NCBI GenBank assembly: GCA_020853405.1
Contig: JADYYZ010000569.1
Coordinates: forward strand, 1 to 6,969
Reading direction: 5' to 3'
Origin: Acetobacteraceae bacterium
GTDB taxonomy: Bacteria > Pseudomonadota > Alphaproteobacteria > Acetobacterales > Acetobacteraceae
Length of the DNA: 6,969 nt
The stretch's first letter is position 1, and the number at the start of each line of letters is the position of its first letter. Shown here piece after piece: positions 1-6,012 of the stretch. The position numbers and the translations under genes were made by a program. The notes under the pieces are model-generated. The model was not told where the DNA came from, ran no database searches, and saw only the letters and a program-made list of their open reading frames with translations.

Positions 1-2
1 AT

Positions 3-875
3 GGCGAGGATTTCGGCCTGGCGCTGCGCACGGCGCTGGCCGCGCGCTGGCCGGGTGCGAAGCGGATCGGCATCGAGCTCGGCAGCATCAAGCCGAGCCT
101 CGCCGCGTTCGTCGGCATCACCGCCGGCGCCGAGTGGGTGAACGCGACCGGCCTCGTCGAGCGTCTGCGCCGCGTGAAAAGCGAGGCCGAGATCGCGCTG
201 CTGCGGCGGGCGGGCAGCATCGTGGCGCGCGCGTGCCACGACGGTTTCCAGGCGCTGCGGCCGGGCATCACCGACACCGGGCTGGCCGCGGTCGTCACCG
301 AAAGCCTGATCCGCAACGGCTCGGACCGGGTCGCGCAGATGCCGAACGTGTGCGCAGGCCCCCGCACCGCGCGCGCGCATGTCACCTGGTGCGGCGAGGC
401 GATCCGGCCCGGCGAGGTGGTGAACATCGAACCCGCTGCCTCGATCGCCGACTACCACACGCCGGTCTATCGCATGTACTCGCTCGGCGAACCGCCGGCC
501 GAGGCGCGCCGCCTGTTCGCGATCTGCCGCGAGGCGCTGGATACCGGCTATCAGGCGGTGCGGCCGGGCATGACCTCGCACGAGGCGGCGCGGGTGTTCG
601 AAACCGTGATCGAGAAGGCGGGGGTCGCCGAGTTCATGGTGACGCGCCCGGCCTACGGCATCGGCTGCGCCTTCCCGCCCGGCTGGGGCGAGGACGACGT
701 GGTGGCGATCCGGCGGGGCAGCGACCAGGTGCTGGAGGCAGGCATGTGCTTCCACGTCGTGCCCTGCCTCTATCGGCCGGGCCTCGGCTGCATCGCCGCC
801 AGCATGCCGTCGGTACTGACCGATCGCGGGTTCCAGCCGCTGTGCGACGACCAGGTGGCGTGGGGCGCGCGCTGA
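3..875 (+). CDS. M24 (pita-bread fold) family hydrolase, ectoine hydrolase DoeA/EutD-like; 5' end outside window
   Basis: This is the C-terminal ~290 residues of a gene that starts upstream. The frame is open from base 3, so the ATG-like or GTG codons near 130-140 are internal. Visible parts are the end of the N-terminal creatinase-like domain (RIGIELGSIKPSLAAFVG), the linker with LRRVKSEAEIALLRRA that usually opens the M24 domain, and then the catalytic domain to the TGA at 873-875. The segments HVTW (near 380), NIEPAASIADYHTP (423-464), YGIGCAFPPGWGE (654-692) and GMCFHVVP (741-764) follow the pattern of ectoine hydrolases. Those enzymes open the ectoine ring to N-acetyl-diaminobutyrates in the cytoplasm. 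The usual metal-ligand set D-D-H-E-E reads E-P-Y-V-M here, so a classical dinuclear-metal Xaa-Pro peptidase is unlikely. Family membership is firm; the substrate is inference, since many uncharacterised M24 relatives share this pattern. It is transcribed convergently with wrbA. Confidence 0.85.
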   Translation, partial: GEDFGLALRTALAARWPGAKRIGIELGSIKPSLAAFVGITAGAEWVNATGLVERLRRVKSEAEIALLRRAGSIVARACHDGFQALRPGITDTGLAAVVTESLIRNGSDRVAQMPNVCAGPRTARAHVTWCGEAIRPGEVVNIEPAASIADYHTPVYRMYSLGEPPAEARRLFAICREALDTGYQAVRPGMTSHEAARVFETVIEKAGVAEFMVTRPAYGIGCAFPPGWGEDDVVAIRRGSDQVLEAGMCFHVVPCLYRPGLGCIAASMPSVLTDRGFQPLCDDQVAWGAR

Positions 876-901
876 GCGGGGGCAGAGCGCGCGCCGCCGT
901 A

Positions 902-1053
902 TCATACCAACGGTCACTTGCATTGACCGTTGGTATTGAGTCTTTCATCGCCCTCAAGCGCCGGGCGGCGGCTCTGCCGCCTTGGCTCGCCGCGCCGGCG
1001 GCGGGCGCCTTCGGCGCCTCGGCACGAGTCAAAGTCTCGTGCCGCTGGTATCA
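902..1053. repeat. Hairpin-rich intergenic element with imperfect terminal inverted repeats (possible MITE/REP-like unit)
   Basis: Between the convergent M24 and wrbA genes lie several consecutive stem-loops. They are: a perfect 13-bp inverted repeat (904-916 with 924-936, 7-nt loop); a 6-bp stem with 3-nt loop (967-972/976-981); a 6-bp stem with 3-nt loop (1004-1009/1013-1018); and an 8-bp stem with 7-nt loop (1021-1028/1036-1043). The outer ends, 902-913 and 1042-1053, are themselves inverted copies matching at 10 of 12 positions. That architecture resembles non-autonomous mobile repeats or a composite REP-type unit. It may also act as a two-way terminator for the facing genes, though there is no good T-tract. 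The hairpins are seen directly; mobility and repetition in the genome are inference, because only one copy is in the window. Confidence 0.5.
904..936. terminator. Perfect 13-bp inverted repeat just after the M24 gene, possible terminator
   Basis: The arms ataccaacggtca (904-916) and tgaccgttggtat (924-936) are exact reverse complements around the loop cttgcat, 28 nt after the M24 stop codon. A short T-containing stretch (tctttc, 941-946) follows on the + strand, but it is not a clean U-tract. It could stop transcription of the M24 gene, or be the left hairpin of the larger 902-1053 element. Its lower GC content contrasts with the flanking DNA. Confidence 0.35.
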
Positions 1054-1086
1054 GGCCGCCCTAACAGGCCGCCCTATCAGGCCGCC
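1050..1086. repeat. 13-bp tandem repeat, about 2.8 copies, overlapping the 3' end of wrbA
   Basis: Units begin at 1050, 1063 and 1076. Each contains acaggccgccct or atcaggccgccct; the third is cut short after atcaggccgcc. Units 1 and 2 differ at one base. The third unit contains the last codons and the TGA stop of wrbA (1077-1079 read on the minus strand). The other two therefore look like duplications of the gene's 3' end into the spacer. Because the period is 13, copies outside the gene are out of frame. The codon after the wrbA TGA is TAG, giving two stops in a row. Confidence 0.75.
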
Positions 1087-1673
1087 AGTTTCGCCGCGAT
1101 CTTCGCCACGTGCGCGCCCTGGAAGCGGGCGAGCCGCAGTTCCATCGCGCTGGGCTGGCGGCTGCCGTCGGGGGCGGCGACGGTGGCGGCGCCCCACGGA
1201 CTGCCGCCGCGAACCTCCGACACATCGGAGAGCTCGGGTGCCGCGTACGGCAGGCCGACATAGACCATGCCCTGGTGCATGAACTGGCTCATGAAGCCGA
1301 TGATGGTGCTTTCGTTGCCGCCGAGCGTGCCGGTGCTGGTGAACATGCTGGCCAGCTTGCCGACCAATGCCCCCTTCTGCCAGAGCCTGCCGGTCTGGTC
1401 CCAGAAGGTGCGCATCTGTCCCGGCACGTTGCCATAGCGGGTCGGCGCGCCGACGATGATCGCATCATAGGCCGGCAGCTCGTCGATGCTCGCCACCGGC
1501 GCTGCCTGGTCGAGCTTGACGCCGATCTGCCTCGCCTGCGCCTCGGGGATGGTTTCCGGCACGCGCTTGACCGTCACCTCGGCGCCGCCGGCGCGCACGC
1601 CTTCGGCGATCGCGCCGGCCATCGTCTCGATATGGCCGAACATCGAATAATAGAGCACCAGCACCTTTGCCAT
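1077..1673 (-). CDS. wrbA: NAD(P)H:quinone oxidoreductase, WrbA family (type IV)
   Basis: This is a cytoplasmic FMN-dependent, flavodoxin-like enzyme. It reduces quinones by two electrons with NAD(P)H and so avoids semiquinone radicals. At 198 residues it matches the usual WrbA length. The N-terminal strand KVLVLYYS leads into the FMN phosphate loop SMFGHIET (10-17). APTRYGNVPGQM (76-87) and STGTLGGNE (113-121) line the isoalloxazine site. FMHQGMVYVGLPY (131-143) carries the conserved His, and GGSPWGA (156-162) is the WrbA-specific signature. The ATG at 1673 is fixed by a strong Shine-Dalgarno aaggagg (1679-1685) 5 nt upstream. The gene lies 123 nt downstream of the mechanosensitive channel gene on the same strand, so it may be partly co-transcribed or have its own promoter in the gap. 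Its last codons and stop lie in a 13-bp tandem repeat. Family assignment is secure; the physiological quinone is unknown. Confidence 0.96.
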   Translation of the reverse strand: MAKVLVLYYSMFGHIETMAGAIAEGVRAGGAEVTVKRVPETIPEAQARQIGVKLDQAAPVASIDELPAYDAIIVGAPTRYGNVPGQMRTFWDQTGRLWQKGALVGKLASMFTSTGTLGGNESTIIGFMSQFMHQGMVYVGLPYAAPELSDVSEVRGGSPWGAATVAAPDGSRQPSAMELRLARFQGAHVAKIAAKLAA

Positions 1674-1678
1674 CGTCG

Positions 1679-1685
1679 CCTCCTT
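1679..1685 (-). promoter_or_regulatory. Shine-Dalgarno of wrbA
   Basis: aaggagg on the minus strand lies 5 nt before the ATG at 1673. It is the strongest ribosome binding site I found in the window and decides the wrbA start. Confidence 0.85.
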
Positions 1686-1716
1686 ACCAGATTTGCTGCG
1701 AGGGAGATGACACGGC

Positions 1717-1724
1717 GGGGGGGG
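1717..1724. repeat. Eight-G homopolymer in the wrbA leader/promoter gap
   Basis: Eight consecutive G on the + strand (eight C on the wrbA coding strand) lie 43-50 nt upstream of the wrbA ATG, in the 123-nt gap after the channel gene. A small inverted repeat, gcgatc-cc-gatcgc (1738-1751), lies just further upstream. A tract of this length can slip during replication. Whether it sits in a promoter spacer or a leader cannot be told from sequence alone. Confidence 0.5.
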
Positions 1725-1796
1725 TTACGGAAGCCGCGCGATCCCGATCGCTGCCATCACCGAAGATGATGATCCCGGTCGGGCATGCCGGCCGTA

Positions 1797-4088
1797 TCAT
1801 TCCGATCCGGCCGCGGCGGCGGCGTCGCGCACCGCCTGGCTGGTACCGGGTGGCGCCTCGACCACCACCTTGCGCGAGGGGAACGGAATCTCGATGCCCT
1901 CGGCATCGAAGCGCTGCTTGACCCGGCGCAGGAACTCGCGGTTCACCGCCCAGCGGCTGGCCGGGTCGGTCTTGAAGCGGGCGCGCACGATCACCGCGGA
2001 ATCGGCCAGCCGCTCGACCCCCATCACGTCCAGCGGCTCGCGGATCACCGCCGCCCAGCGGTCCTCCTCGCGCATCTCCTTGCCGATCTCGCGCAGCACG
2101 CTCACCACGCGGTCCGGATCGGCGCTGTAGGAGACGCCGATATCGAACACGGCATAGCCGTAGTCGCGCGTCATGTTGGTCACCGTGGTCACCGCGCTGA
2201 ACGGGATGATGTGGATCGAGCCGTCGAGTGCGCGCAGCCGGATCGAGCGGATGGTGAGCTGTTCGACCACGCCCGACTGGCCGCCGAGGCTGACCACGTC
2301 GCCCACCGCGATCGCGTCCTCGAACAGCAGGAAGGCGCCGGTGATCACGTCCTGCACCAGTTTCTGGCTGCCGAAGCCGACCGCGATGCCGATCACGCCG
2401 GCACCGGCCAGCAGCGGCGCGACGTTGACCCCGATCTCGGAGAGCACGGTCACGGTGGCGACCACCACGATCGCGACCAGCAGCGTGGTGCGCAGCATCG
2501 GCATCAGGGTGCGCACGCGCGCCGACTTCGCGCTTTGCGCATTGCGCGAGAGTATCGCCAGATGGCGTTCGATGGCGACGTTGGTCCCTTCCCATATCAG
2601 CAGCGAGAGCAGCACGGTGATCGCGATGTTGGCGACCGCACCAACAAGCCGCGCCCCCAGCGCGCCGCCCTTGAACCAGTCGATCGGGCCGAGACCCCAG
2701 GCCTCGAACAGCAGCAGCAAGGCGCCGGTCCACAGCAGCGCCATCACGACCTTGCGCAGCACCGGCAGGTAGCGCAGCGCGCGCGCGGCCAGCAGCGGCC
2801 GGCTCGCCGCCATCGCGCCGCCGGCGCGAAAGGCGGCATCGAGCGCGCGGCCCAGCACGGTCTCCACGCCCTTGGCGACCCCAAAAATCAGCAGCGAGGC
2901 GACGCTGACCTGCAGCATCCCCTCGAACCCGTGCGGGATCTCGGCGGCCAGCACCAGCCAGGCGGCGATGATGTAGACGATGGCGACGATGTGCCAAAGA
3001 TCGCCCACACGGTTGCGGGTGACCGCCCACAGCCCGCGCGCGCCTTCGGGCGCGTGGATCGCCAGCCGCACCGCCCGGCGGCTGCGGATGATCAGGCGCA
3101 CCAGCATGATCGAGACCACCGCCCAGACGATCTTGATGGCGGACGAGTGGCTGACCGGGTCCATCCCCAGCACCAGGCCGGCCTCGGCCGCGACCAGCCC
3201 GGAAACGGCGACGGTGACCAGGCGGCGGAACCAGCGCAGCAGCGCCGCCGCGGTCGCATCCGACAGCGGCAGCGGCCGCAGCGAAGCCGACGACGGCGAC
3301 AGTACCGCCTTGGCCGCGCACATCACGATGCCGACGATGATCAGCGCGTTATTGACCGACAGCAGGATCAGCCGCGAGGTGAGCTGCGGCGCGGCCAGCA
3401 GGATCACCGTGTAGGTCGTCGCCAGGAACACCACGATCGACACGAGGTCGAGCATGAAGCGCGCCGCGACCCTGAGCAGGCGCGGCAGCAGGTTCAGGCC
3501 CTCGGCCTGGCCGAGCCGCGCATACGGGCCGGCCAGCGCCCGCCGCGCCGCCCAGACGCCGAGCGCGCCGACCCCGAGCAGCAGCAGCACGAGCCCCGAC
3601 GCCTCGAGCGCCTTGTCGCGCAGCCAGGGGCTCTGCCACACTGCCTCAAACCAGGCGACCAGGCCCGGCAGGTCATAGGCGTCCTGCGCAAGCTCGAGCA
3701 CGCGGTGCGACATGTGGTCGATCCGCCCGGAGATGCCGAGCAGCAGCTGCGCGCCGAGCGAGCCGGGCGGCAGCGGGATCAGCGCCGCCTCCGGCGCCGG
3801 CGCGGCGCCCGATGCACGCAGCAGCGTCTCCAGGTTGGCGACGAAGGCGGCGCGTTGGGTGTCATCTTGCAGCATCGACAGCAGGCGTTCGATGTCGGCC
3901 CGGCTGAGCCCGGGGGCAGGAGCCGCGGGAGCGGGCGGGGCGTCGGGCGCCGTTGCCGCGGCCTGCGTCGGCGCCGCCGCCGCCGCCGGCGCCTGGGTGG
4001 ATGGCGGCTGGCCCTGGGCGGCCGCGGAGAGGCCGACGAGGCACGAGAGCAGGCCCAGCAGAACCAGCACGACGCGCATGGCGGGCAC
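1797..4088 (-). CDS. MscS-superfamily mechanosensitive ion channel, YbiO-like, with signal peptide
   Basis: This is an inner-membrane channel that opens under membrane tension to release solutes during hypo-osmotic shock. With a GTG start at 4088 it is 763 residues. The start is supported by ggag (4095-4098) 6 nt upstream and gives a signal peptide (RVVLVLLGLLSCLVGLSAAA). An ATG at 4079 is a close alternative, and a TTG at 4136 would bury the signal peptide. Next come an Ala/Pro linker of about 35 residues (five GCC in a row at 3973-3987) and a periplasmic region to ~155. About ten membrane helices follow (roughly 163-182, 210-232, 240-262, 289-308, 318-334, 364-383, 390-411, 447-464, 479-499, 535-555). 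The Gly/Ala-rich pore helix is LLAGAGVIGIAVGFGSQKLV (559-578), continuing into the FEDAIAVGDVV beta-domain (from ~589). The C-terminal domain ends near FPSRKVV. Size, signal peptide and the pore/beta junction resemble E. coli YbiO (about 740 residues). It is divergent from the MFS gene and upstream of wrbA. Confidence 0.92.
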   Translation of the reverse strand: MPAMRVVLVLLGLLSCLVGLSAAAQGQPPSTQAPAAAAAPTQAAATAPDAPPAPAAPAPGLSRADIERLLSMLQDDTQRAAFVANLETLLRASGAAPAPEAALIPLPPGSLGAQLLLGISGRIDHMSHRVLELAQDAYDLPGLVAWFEAVWQSPWLRDKALEASGLVLLLLGVGALGVWAARRALAGPYARLGQAEGLNLLPRLLRVAARFMLDLVSIVVFLATTYTVILLAAPQLTSRLILLSVNNALIIVGIVMCAAKAVLSPSSASLRPLPLSDATAAALLRWFRRLVTVAVSGLVAAEAGLVLGMDPVSHSSAIKIVWAVVSIMLVRLIIRSRRAVRLAIHAPEGARGLWAVTRNRVGDLWHIVAIVYIIAAWLVLAAEIPHGFEGMLQVSVASLLIFGVAKGVETVLGRALDAAFRAGGAMAASRPLLAARALRYLPVLRKVVMALLWTGALLLLFEAWGLGPIDWFKGGALGARLVGAVANIAITVLLSLLIWEGTNVAIERHLAILSRNAQSAKSARVRTLMPMLRTTLLVAIVVVATVTVLSEIGVNVAPLLAGAGVIGIAVGFGSQKLVQDVITGAFLLFEDAIAVGDVVSLGGQSGVVEQLTIRSIRLRALDGSIHIIPFSAVTTVTNMTRDYGYAVFDIGVSYSADPDRVVSVLREIGKEMREEDRWAAVIREPLDVMGVERLADSAVIVRARFKTDPASRWAVNREFLRRVKQRFDAEGIEIPFPSRKVVVEAPPGTSQAVRDAAAAAGSE

Positions 4089-4200
4089 GCAAGTCTCCGT
4101 GTCGATGAGCGCAATCTCTGCTTGCGCGTTTTGCAACCGTCAGTAGTCTGCGGCGGGTTGCCTCGTCGTGGTCTTAGCGCACCCGATCCCGAAAGCCATC
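4089..4200. promoter_or_regulatory. Divergent intergenic region between the channel gene and the MFS gene
   Basis: This ~112-nt spacer must carry the promoters for both divergent genes. It is AT-richer than its surroundings around 4120-4150. I could not find a -35/-10 pair good enough to place either promoter, nor a clear operator. Shared control of the two genes is possible but unproven. Confidence 0.5.
4095..4098 (-). promoter_or_regulatory. Likely Shine-Dalgarno selecting the GTG start of the channel gene
   Basis: ggag on the minus strand lies 6 nt before GTG (4086-4088), ideal spacing. For the ATG at 4079 the spacing would be 15 nt, too long. This favours the GTG start, with three extra residues before the signal peptide core. 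Confidence 0.55.
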
Positions 4201-5439
4201 ATGCCGACCGTTCCCGCATCCGGCAGAACCGCCGCACCGGGCCTTGCAGTACCGGACCTGGTGTTCGTCGTCACCGCCCTGATGCTGACGCATGTCGCGG
4301 GCATGGCGGCGTTCCTGACGGTGCCGGTGCTGGCGCCGGTGATCGGCACCGAACTCGGCGTGCCGCTGAAACTGGCGGGGGTTTATACCGCCGTCTGCTA
4401 TCTCGGCTACTCCTTTACCAGCCCTTTCGCCGGCGGGCTGGTGCAGCGGCTGGGCGGCGTGCGCACCTGCCAGCTATGCCTGGTCGGCATTGCAGCGGGT
4501 CTTTCGGCGGCAGTGCTGGCAACGCCCGGCTCGGCGCTGCTGGTGCTGTTCGGCTCGGCCTTCGTGGCCGGTCTCGGGCACGGGCCGCTGACCGCGGCAG
4601 GGTCGCAGCTGCTGCATGTGGTCGCGCCGGAACGACGGCGGGCGCTGCTGTTCAGCGTGAAGCAGACCGGCACACCGCTTGGCGTGGTGCTGATCGGGGC
4701 GATCTGCCCGTCGCTTGCACAGGAGATCGGTTGGCACGGCACGCTGATCGCCTCCTCCGCGATCGTGCTTGGCATCGCGGCGCTGATGCAGCCGCTGCGC
4801 CGCCTGCACGATGCGGCGCGCGACCCGCTGCACCAGGTGACGCTGACCGGCGCCAGGGACCAGCTGAAACTGTTCCGCGAGGACCAGACGCTGCGCGCGC
4901 TGACGCTGGCGGCGATGGCCTATGGCTGCAGCCAGTTCTGTTTCTCGGCCTTCTTCGTGGTCTACCAGGTCGAGGCGCTCGGCGTTTCACATATCGATGC
5001 CGGGATCAACCTGTCGATCGCACAGTTCGCCGGGGCGGCGGGGCGGGTGCTGTGGGGCGTGGTTGCCGACCAGTGGCGGCCGTGGCGCGTGCTGATCGCG
5101 ATCGGCATCGCCACCGGCCTTGCCGGCATCGCGATGGCCCTGGCCAACCCGGCATGGCCCGGCCCGCTGATCACCGCTGCGGCGATCGCGCTGGGCGCGA
5201 CCGCGATCGGCTGGAACGGCGTGGTGCTGAGCGAGGCAGCCCGCGCCGCGCCGCAGCGGGCGGCGGCCGCAACCGGCATGCTTGCCACCATGTTCGCGAT
5301 GGCGATGGTGGTGGCACCGACCGTGTTCTCGGCCCTGGTCAGCCTGACCGGAAGCTACGGCACCGGCTTCCTTGCCTGCGCGGCCCTTGCCTTCGCGGGT
5401 GCCGCGGCGCTGGCGGGAGCGAGGCGGCCGCCGCCCTGA
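4201..5439 (+). CDS. Major facilitator superfamily (MFS) transporter, substrate unknown
   Basis: This is a 412-residue inner-membrane secondary transporter with twelve hydrophobic segments in two halves. The first half shows the loop 2-3 motif A region FAGGLVQRLGGVR (after YTAVCYLGYSFTSP). The second half repeats it as GRVLWGVVADQWRPWR. A polar cytoplasmic loop with RLHDAARDPLHQ to LFREDQTLR separates the halves. PERRRALLFSVKQTGTPLG, between helices 4 and 5, is typical of a proteobacterial MFS subgroup that includes cyanate-permease-like members. I would not name a substrate. The ATG at 4201 is preferred because the hydrophobic region begins about 20 residues later; an in-frame GTG at 4168 would add 11 residues. 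No strong Shine-Dalgarno is seen before either. It stands alone between a divergent channel gene and a 165-nt spacer with a palindrome. Confidence 0.9.
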   Translation: MPTVPASGRTAAPGLAVPDLVFVVTALMLTHVAGMAAFLTVPVLAPVIGTELGVPLKLAGVYTAVCYLGYSFTSPFAGGLVQRLGGVRTCQLCLVGIAAGLSAAVLATPGSALLVLFGSAFVAGLGHGPLTAAGSQLLHVVAPERRRALLFSVKQTGTPLGVVLIGAICPSLAQEIGWHGTLIASSAIVLGIAALMQPLRRLHDAARDPLHQVTLTGARDQLKLFREDQTLRALTLAAMAYGCSQFCFSAFFVVYQVEALGVSHIDAGINLSIAQFAGAAGRVLWGVVADQWRPWRVLIAIGIATGLAGIAMALANPAWPGPLITAAAIALGATAIGWNGVVLSEAARAAPQRAAAATGMLATMFAMAMVVAPTVFSALVSLTGSYGTGFLACAALAFAGAAALAGARRPPP

Positions 5440-5495
5440 CCGCGAGCCGGGGCGGTCACGCGATGTTGTGCGGACGCGGTCGCCGCCAGGGTCTA

Positions 5496-5525
5496 AAGCA
5501 TGACCCACTTAAGTGGATCATGCTT
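5496..5525. repeat. 30-bp near-perfect palindrome downstream of the MFS gene
   Basis: Arms aagcatgacccactt (5496-5510) and aagtggatcatgctt (5511-5525) are reverse complements with one mismatch (5504 against 5517) and no loop. The centre is cacttaagtg. It starts 57 nt after the MFS stop and ends 80 nt before the small membrane protein. It is less GC-rich than its surroundings, and no T-tract follows, so a simple intrinsic terminator is not the best reading. A dimeric regulator's operator for the downstream gene, or a dispersed intergenic palindrome, are both possible. A second small stem (5537-5542/5551-5556) follows. Confidence 0.7.
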
Positions 5526-5604
5526 CAGGCATGTCTGAGCGGCTGATTCACCGCTCCGGCGATTCCGCCTCCGCGGATCAGACGCTGGGGATTACGACCG
5601 GGCG

Positions 5605-5799
5605 ATGAAGACATTCCTGTTCATCCTGACCGGGATCGCGATGCTGGGCGTGCTCGGCGTGCTGTTCGCGGGCCTGATCGGCTTCGTCTCCGGCCGGGCG
5701 GACGGGGCGCGGTCGAACCAGCTGATGCAGTATCGCGTGCTGCTGCAGGGGGTCGCGATCCTGCTGTTCGCCCTGCTGCTGATGCTCGCCCGCTCGTAG
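5605..5799 (+). CDS. Twin-transmembrane protein, HIG1-domain-like, 64 residues
   Basis: This is a small membrane protein with two hydrophobic helices (about 4-27 and 45-62). They are joined by a polar loop, SGRADGARSNQLMQYR, that leads into VLLQGVAI. The S-N-x-L-M-x-x-R-V-x-x-Q pattern at the start of the second helix matches the HIG1 (hypoxia-induced gene 1) domain. In mitochondria such proteins associate with respiratory complexes; the bacterial role is not established. From memory, small proteins like this often sit near the etfBA genes in alphaproteobacteria, commonly with a cob(I)alamin adenosyltransferase gene between; that gene is absent here. The ATG at 5605 lies 80 nt after the palindrome and the Shine-Dalgarno is weak. 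Length, topology and context make it a real gene despite its size. Confidence 0.82.
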   Translation: MKTFLFILTGIAMLGVLGVLFAGLIGFVSGRADGARSNQLMQYRVLLQGVAILLFALLLMLARS

Positions 5800-5817
5800 C
5801 TCGGCGTTCCAGGGCTT

Positions 5818-5831
5818 CCCGCCCGGGCGGG
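5818..5831. terminator. GC-only 14-bp palindrome after the small membrane protein gene, weak terminator candidate
   Basis: cccgcccgggcggg is a perfect palindrome 18 nt after the stop codon and can fold as a 5-bp stem with a 4-nt loop. A tttt follows at 5840-5843, 8 nt beyond the stem, which is too far for a textbook terminator. It could still pause or end transcription ahead of the etf promoter region. Confidence 0.3.
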
Positions 5832-5857
5832 GCCGTCGGTTTTGGCGTTCCGCCCCG

Positions 5858-5887
5858 TTGACCGCTCACGGGGCCGCCCACTATGGT
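5858..5887 (+). promoter_or_regulatory. Candidate sigma-70-type promoter for etfBA
   Basis: ttgacc (5858-5863) matches the -35 consensus at five of six positions. tatggt (5882-5887) matches the -10 at four of six, with an 18-nt spacer. Transcription would start near 5893-5895, giving a leader of about 120 nt before etfB. The rest of the 5800-6012 spacer shows no coding signal. The call rests on consensus matching alone. Confidence 0.35.
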
Positions 5888-6012
5888 CGCCTGCCTGTTG
5901 CACCTGCGAAGAAGGCGGTTGCACTGGCCCCCGGCTGCCTCAACCGGCCGGCTGACTTTCCCACTCGGTCGCGCCGCGGGGACCTTCCCGGCGGGCAACA
6001 GCAGGGCTGCGC

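Noticed and set aside
890..1060. gccgcc on both sides of the hairpin element as a target-site duplication
   Set aside because: It is very common in this base composition and does not directly abut both ends of the element, so it is not evidence for transposition.
982..1263. Small + strand open frame starting in the hairpin region
   Set aside because: It is built from repeat and antisense wrbA sequence, with no ribosome site and no recognisable protein pattern.
134..1282. 382-codon open frame on the + strand over the M24 gene and the intergenic element
   Set aside because: It is out of frame with the recognisable M24 sequence and continues through hairpins into antisense wrbA. The translation is Arg/Gly-rich and has no family features.
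1684..3321. 545-codon open frame on the - strand
   Set aside because: It overlaps the channel gene in another frame of the same strand. The R/G/A-rich translation has no hydrophobic pattern and is a shadow.
3973..3987. Run of five GCC triplets as a possible microsatellite
   Set aside because: It encodes part of the Ala/Pro linker of the channel protein, and such runs are ordinary in GC-rich genomes. Noted under the channel gene instead.
1785..5546. Uninterrupted 1253-codon open frame on the + strand
   Set aside because: It runs antisense through the channel gene and then out of frame through the MFS gene. The translation is rich in H, R, D, Q and G with no fold-like pattern, as expected for a GC-rich shadow. 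Both genes under it are strongly recognisable.
5828..5857. cggggc...gccccg inverted pair as a terminator or riboswitch stem
   Set aside because: The stem is only 6 bp with an 18-nt loop, expected by chance in such GC-rich DNA, and no T-tract follows.
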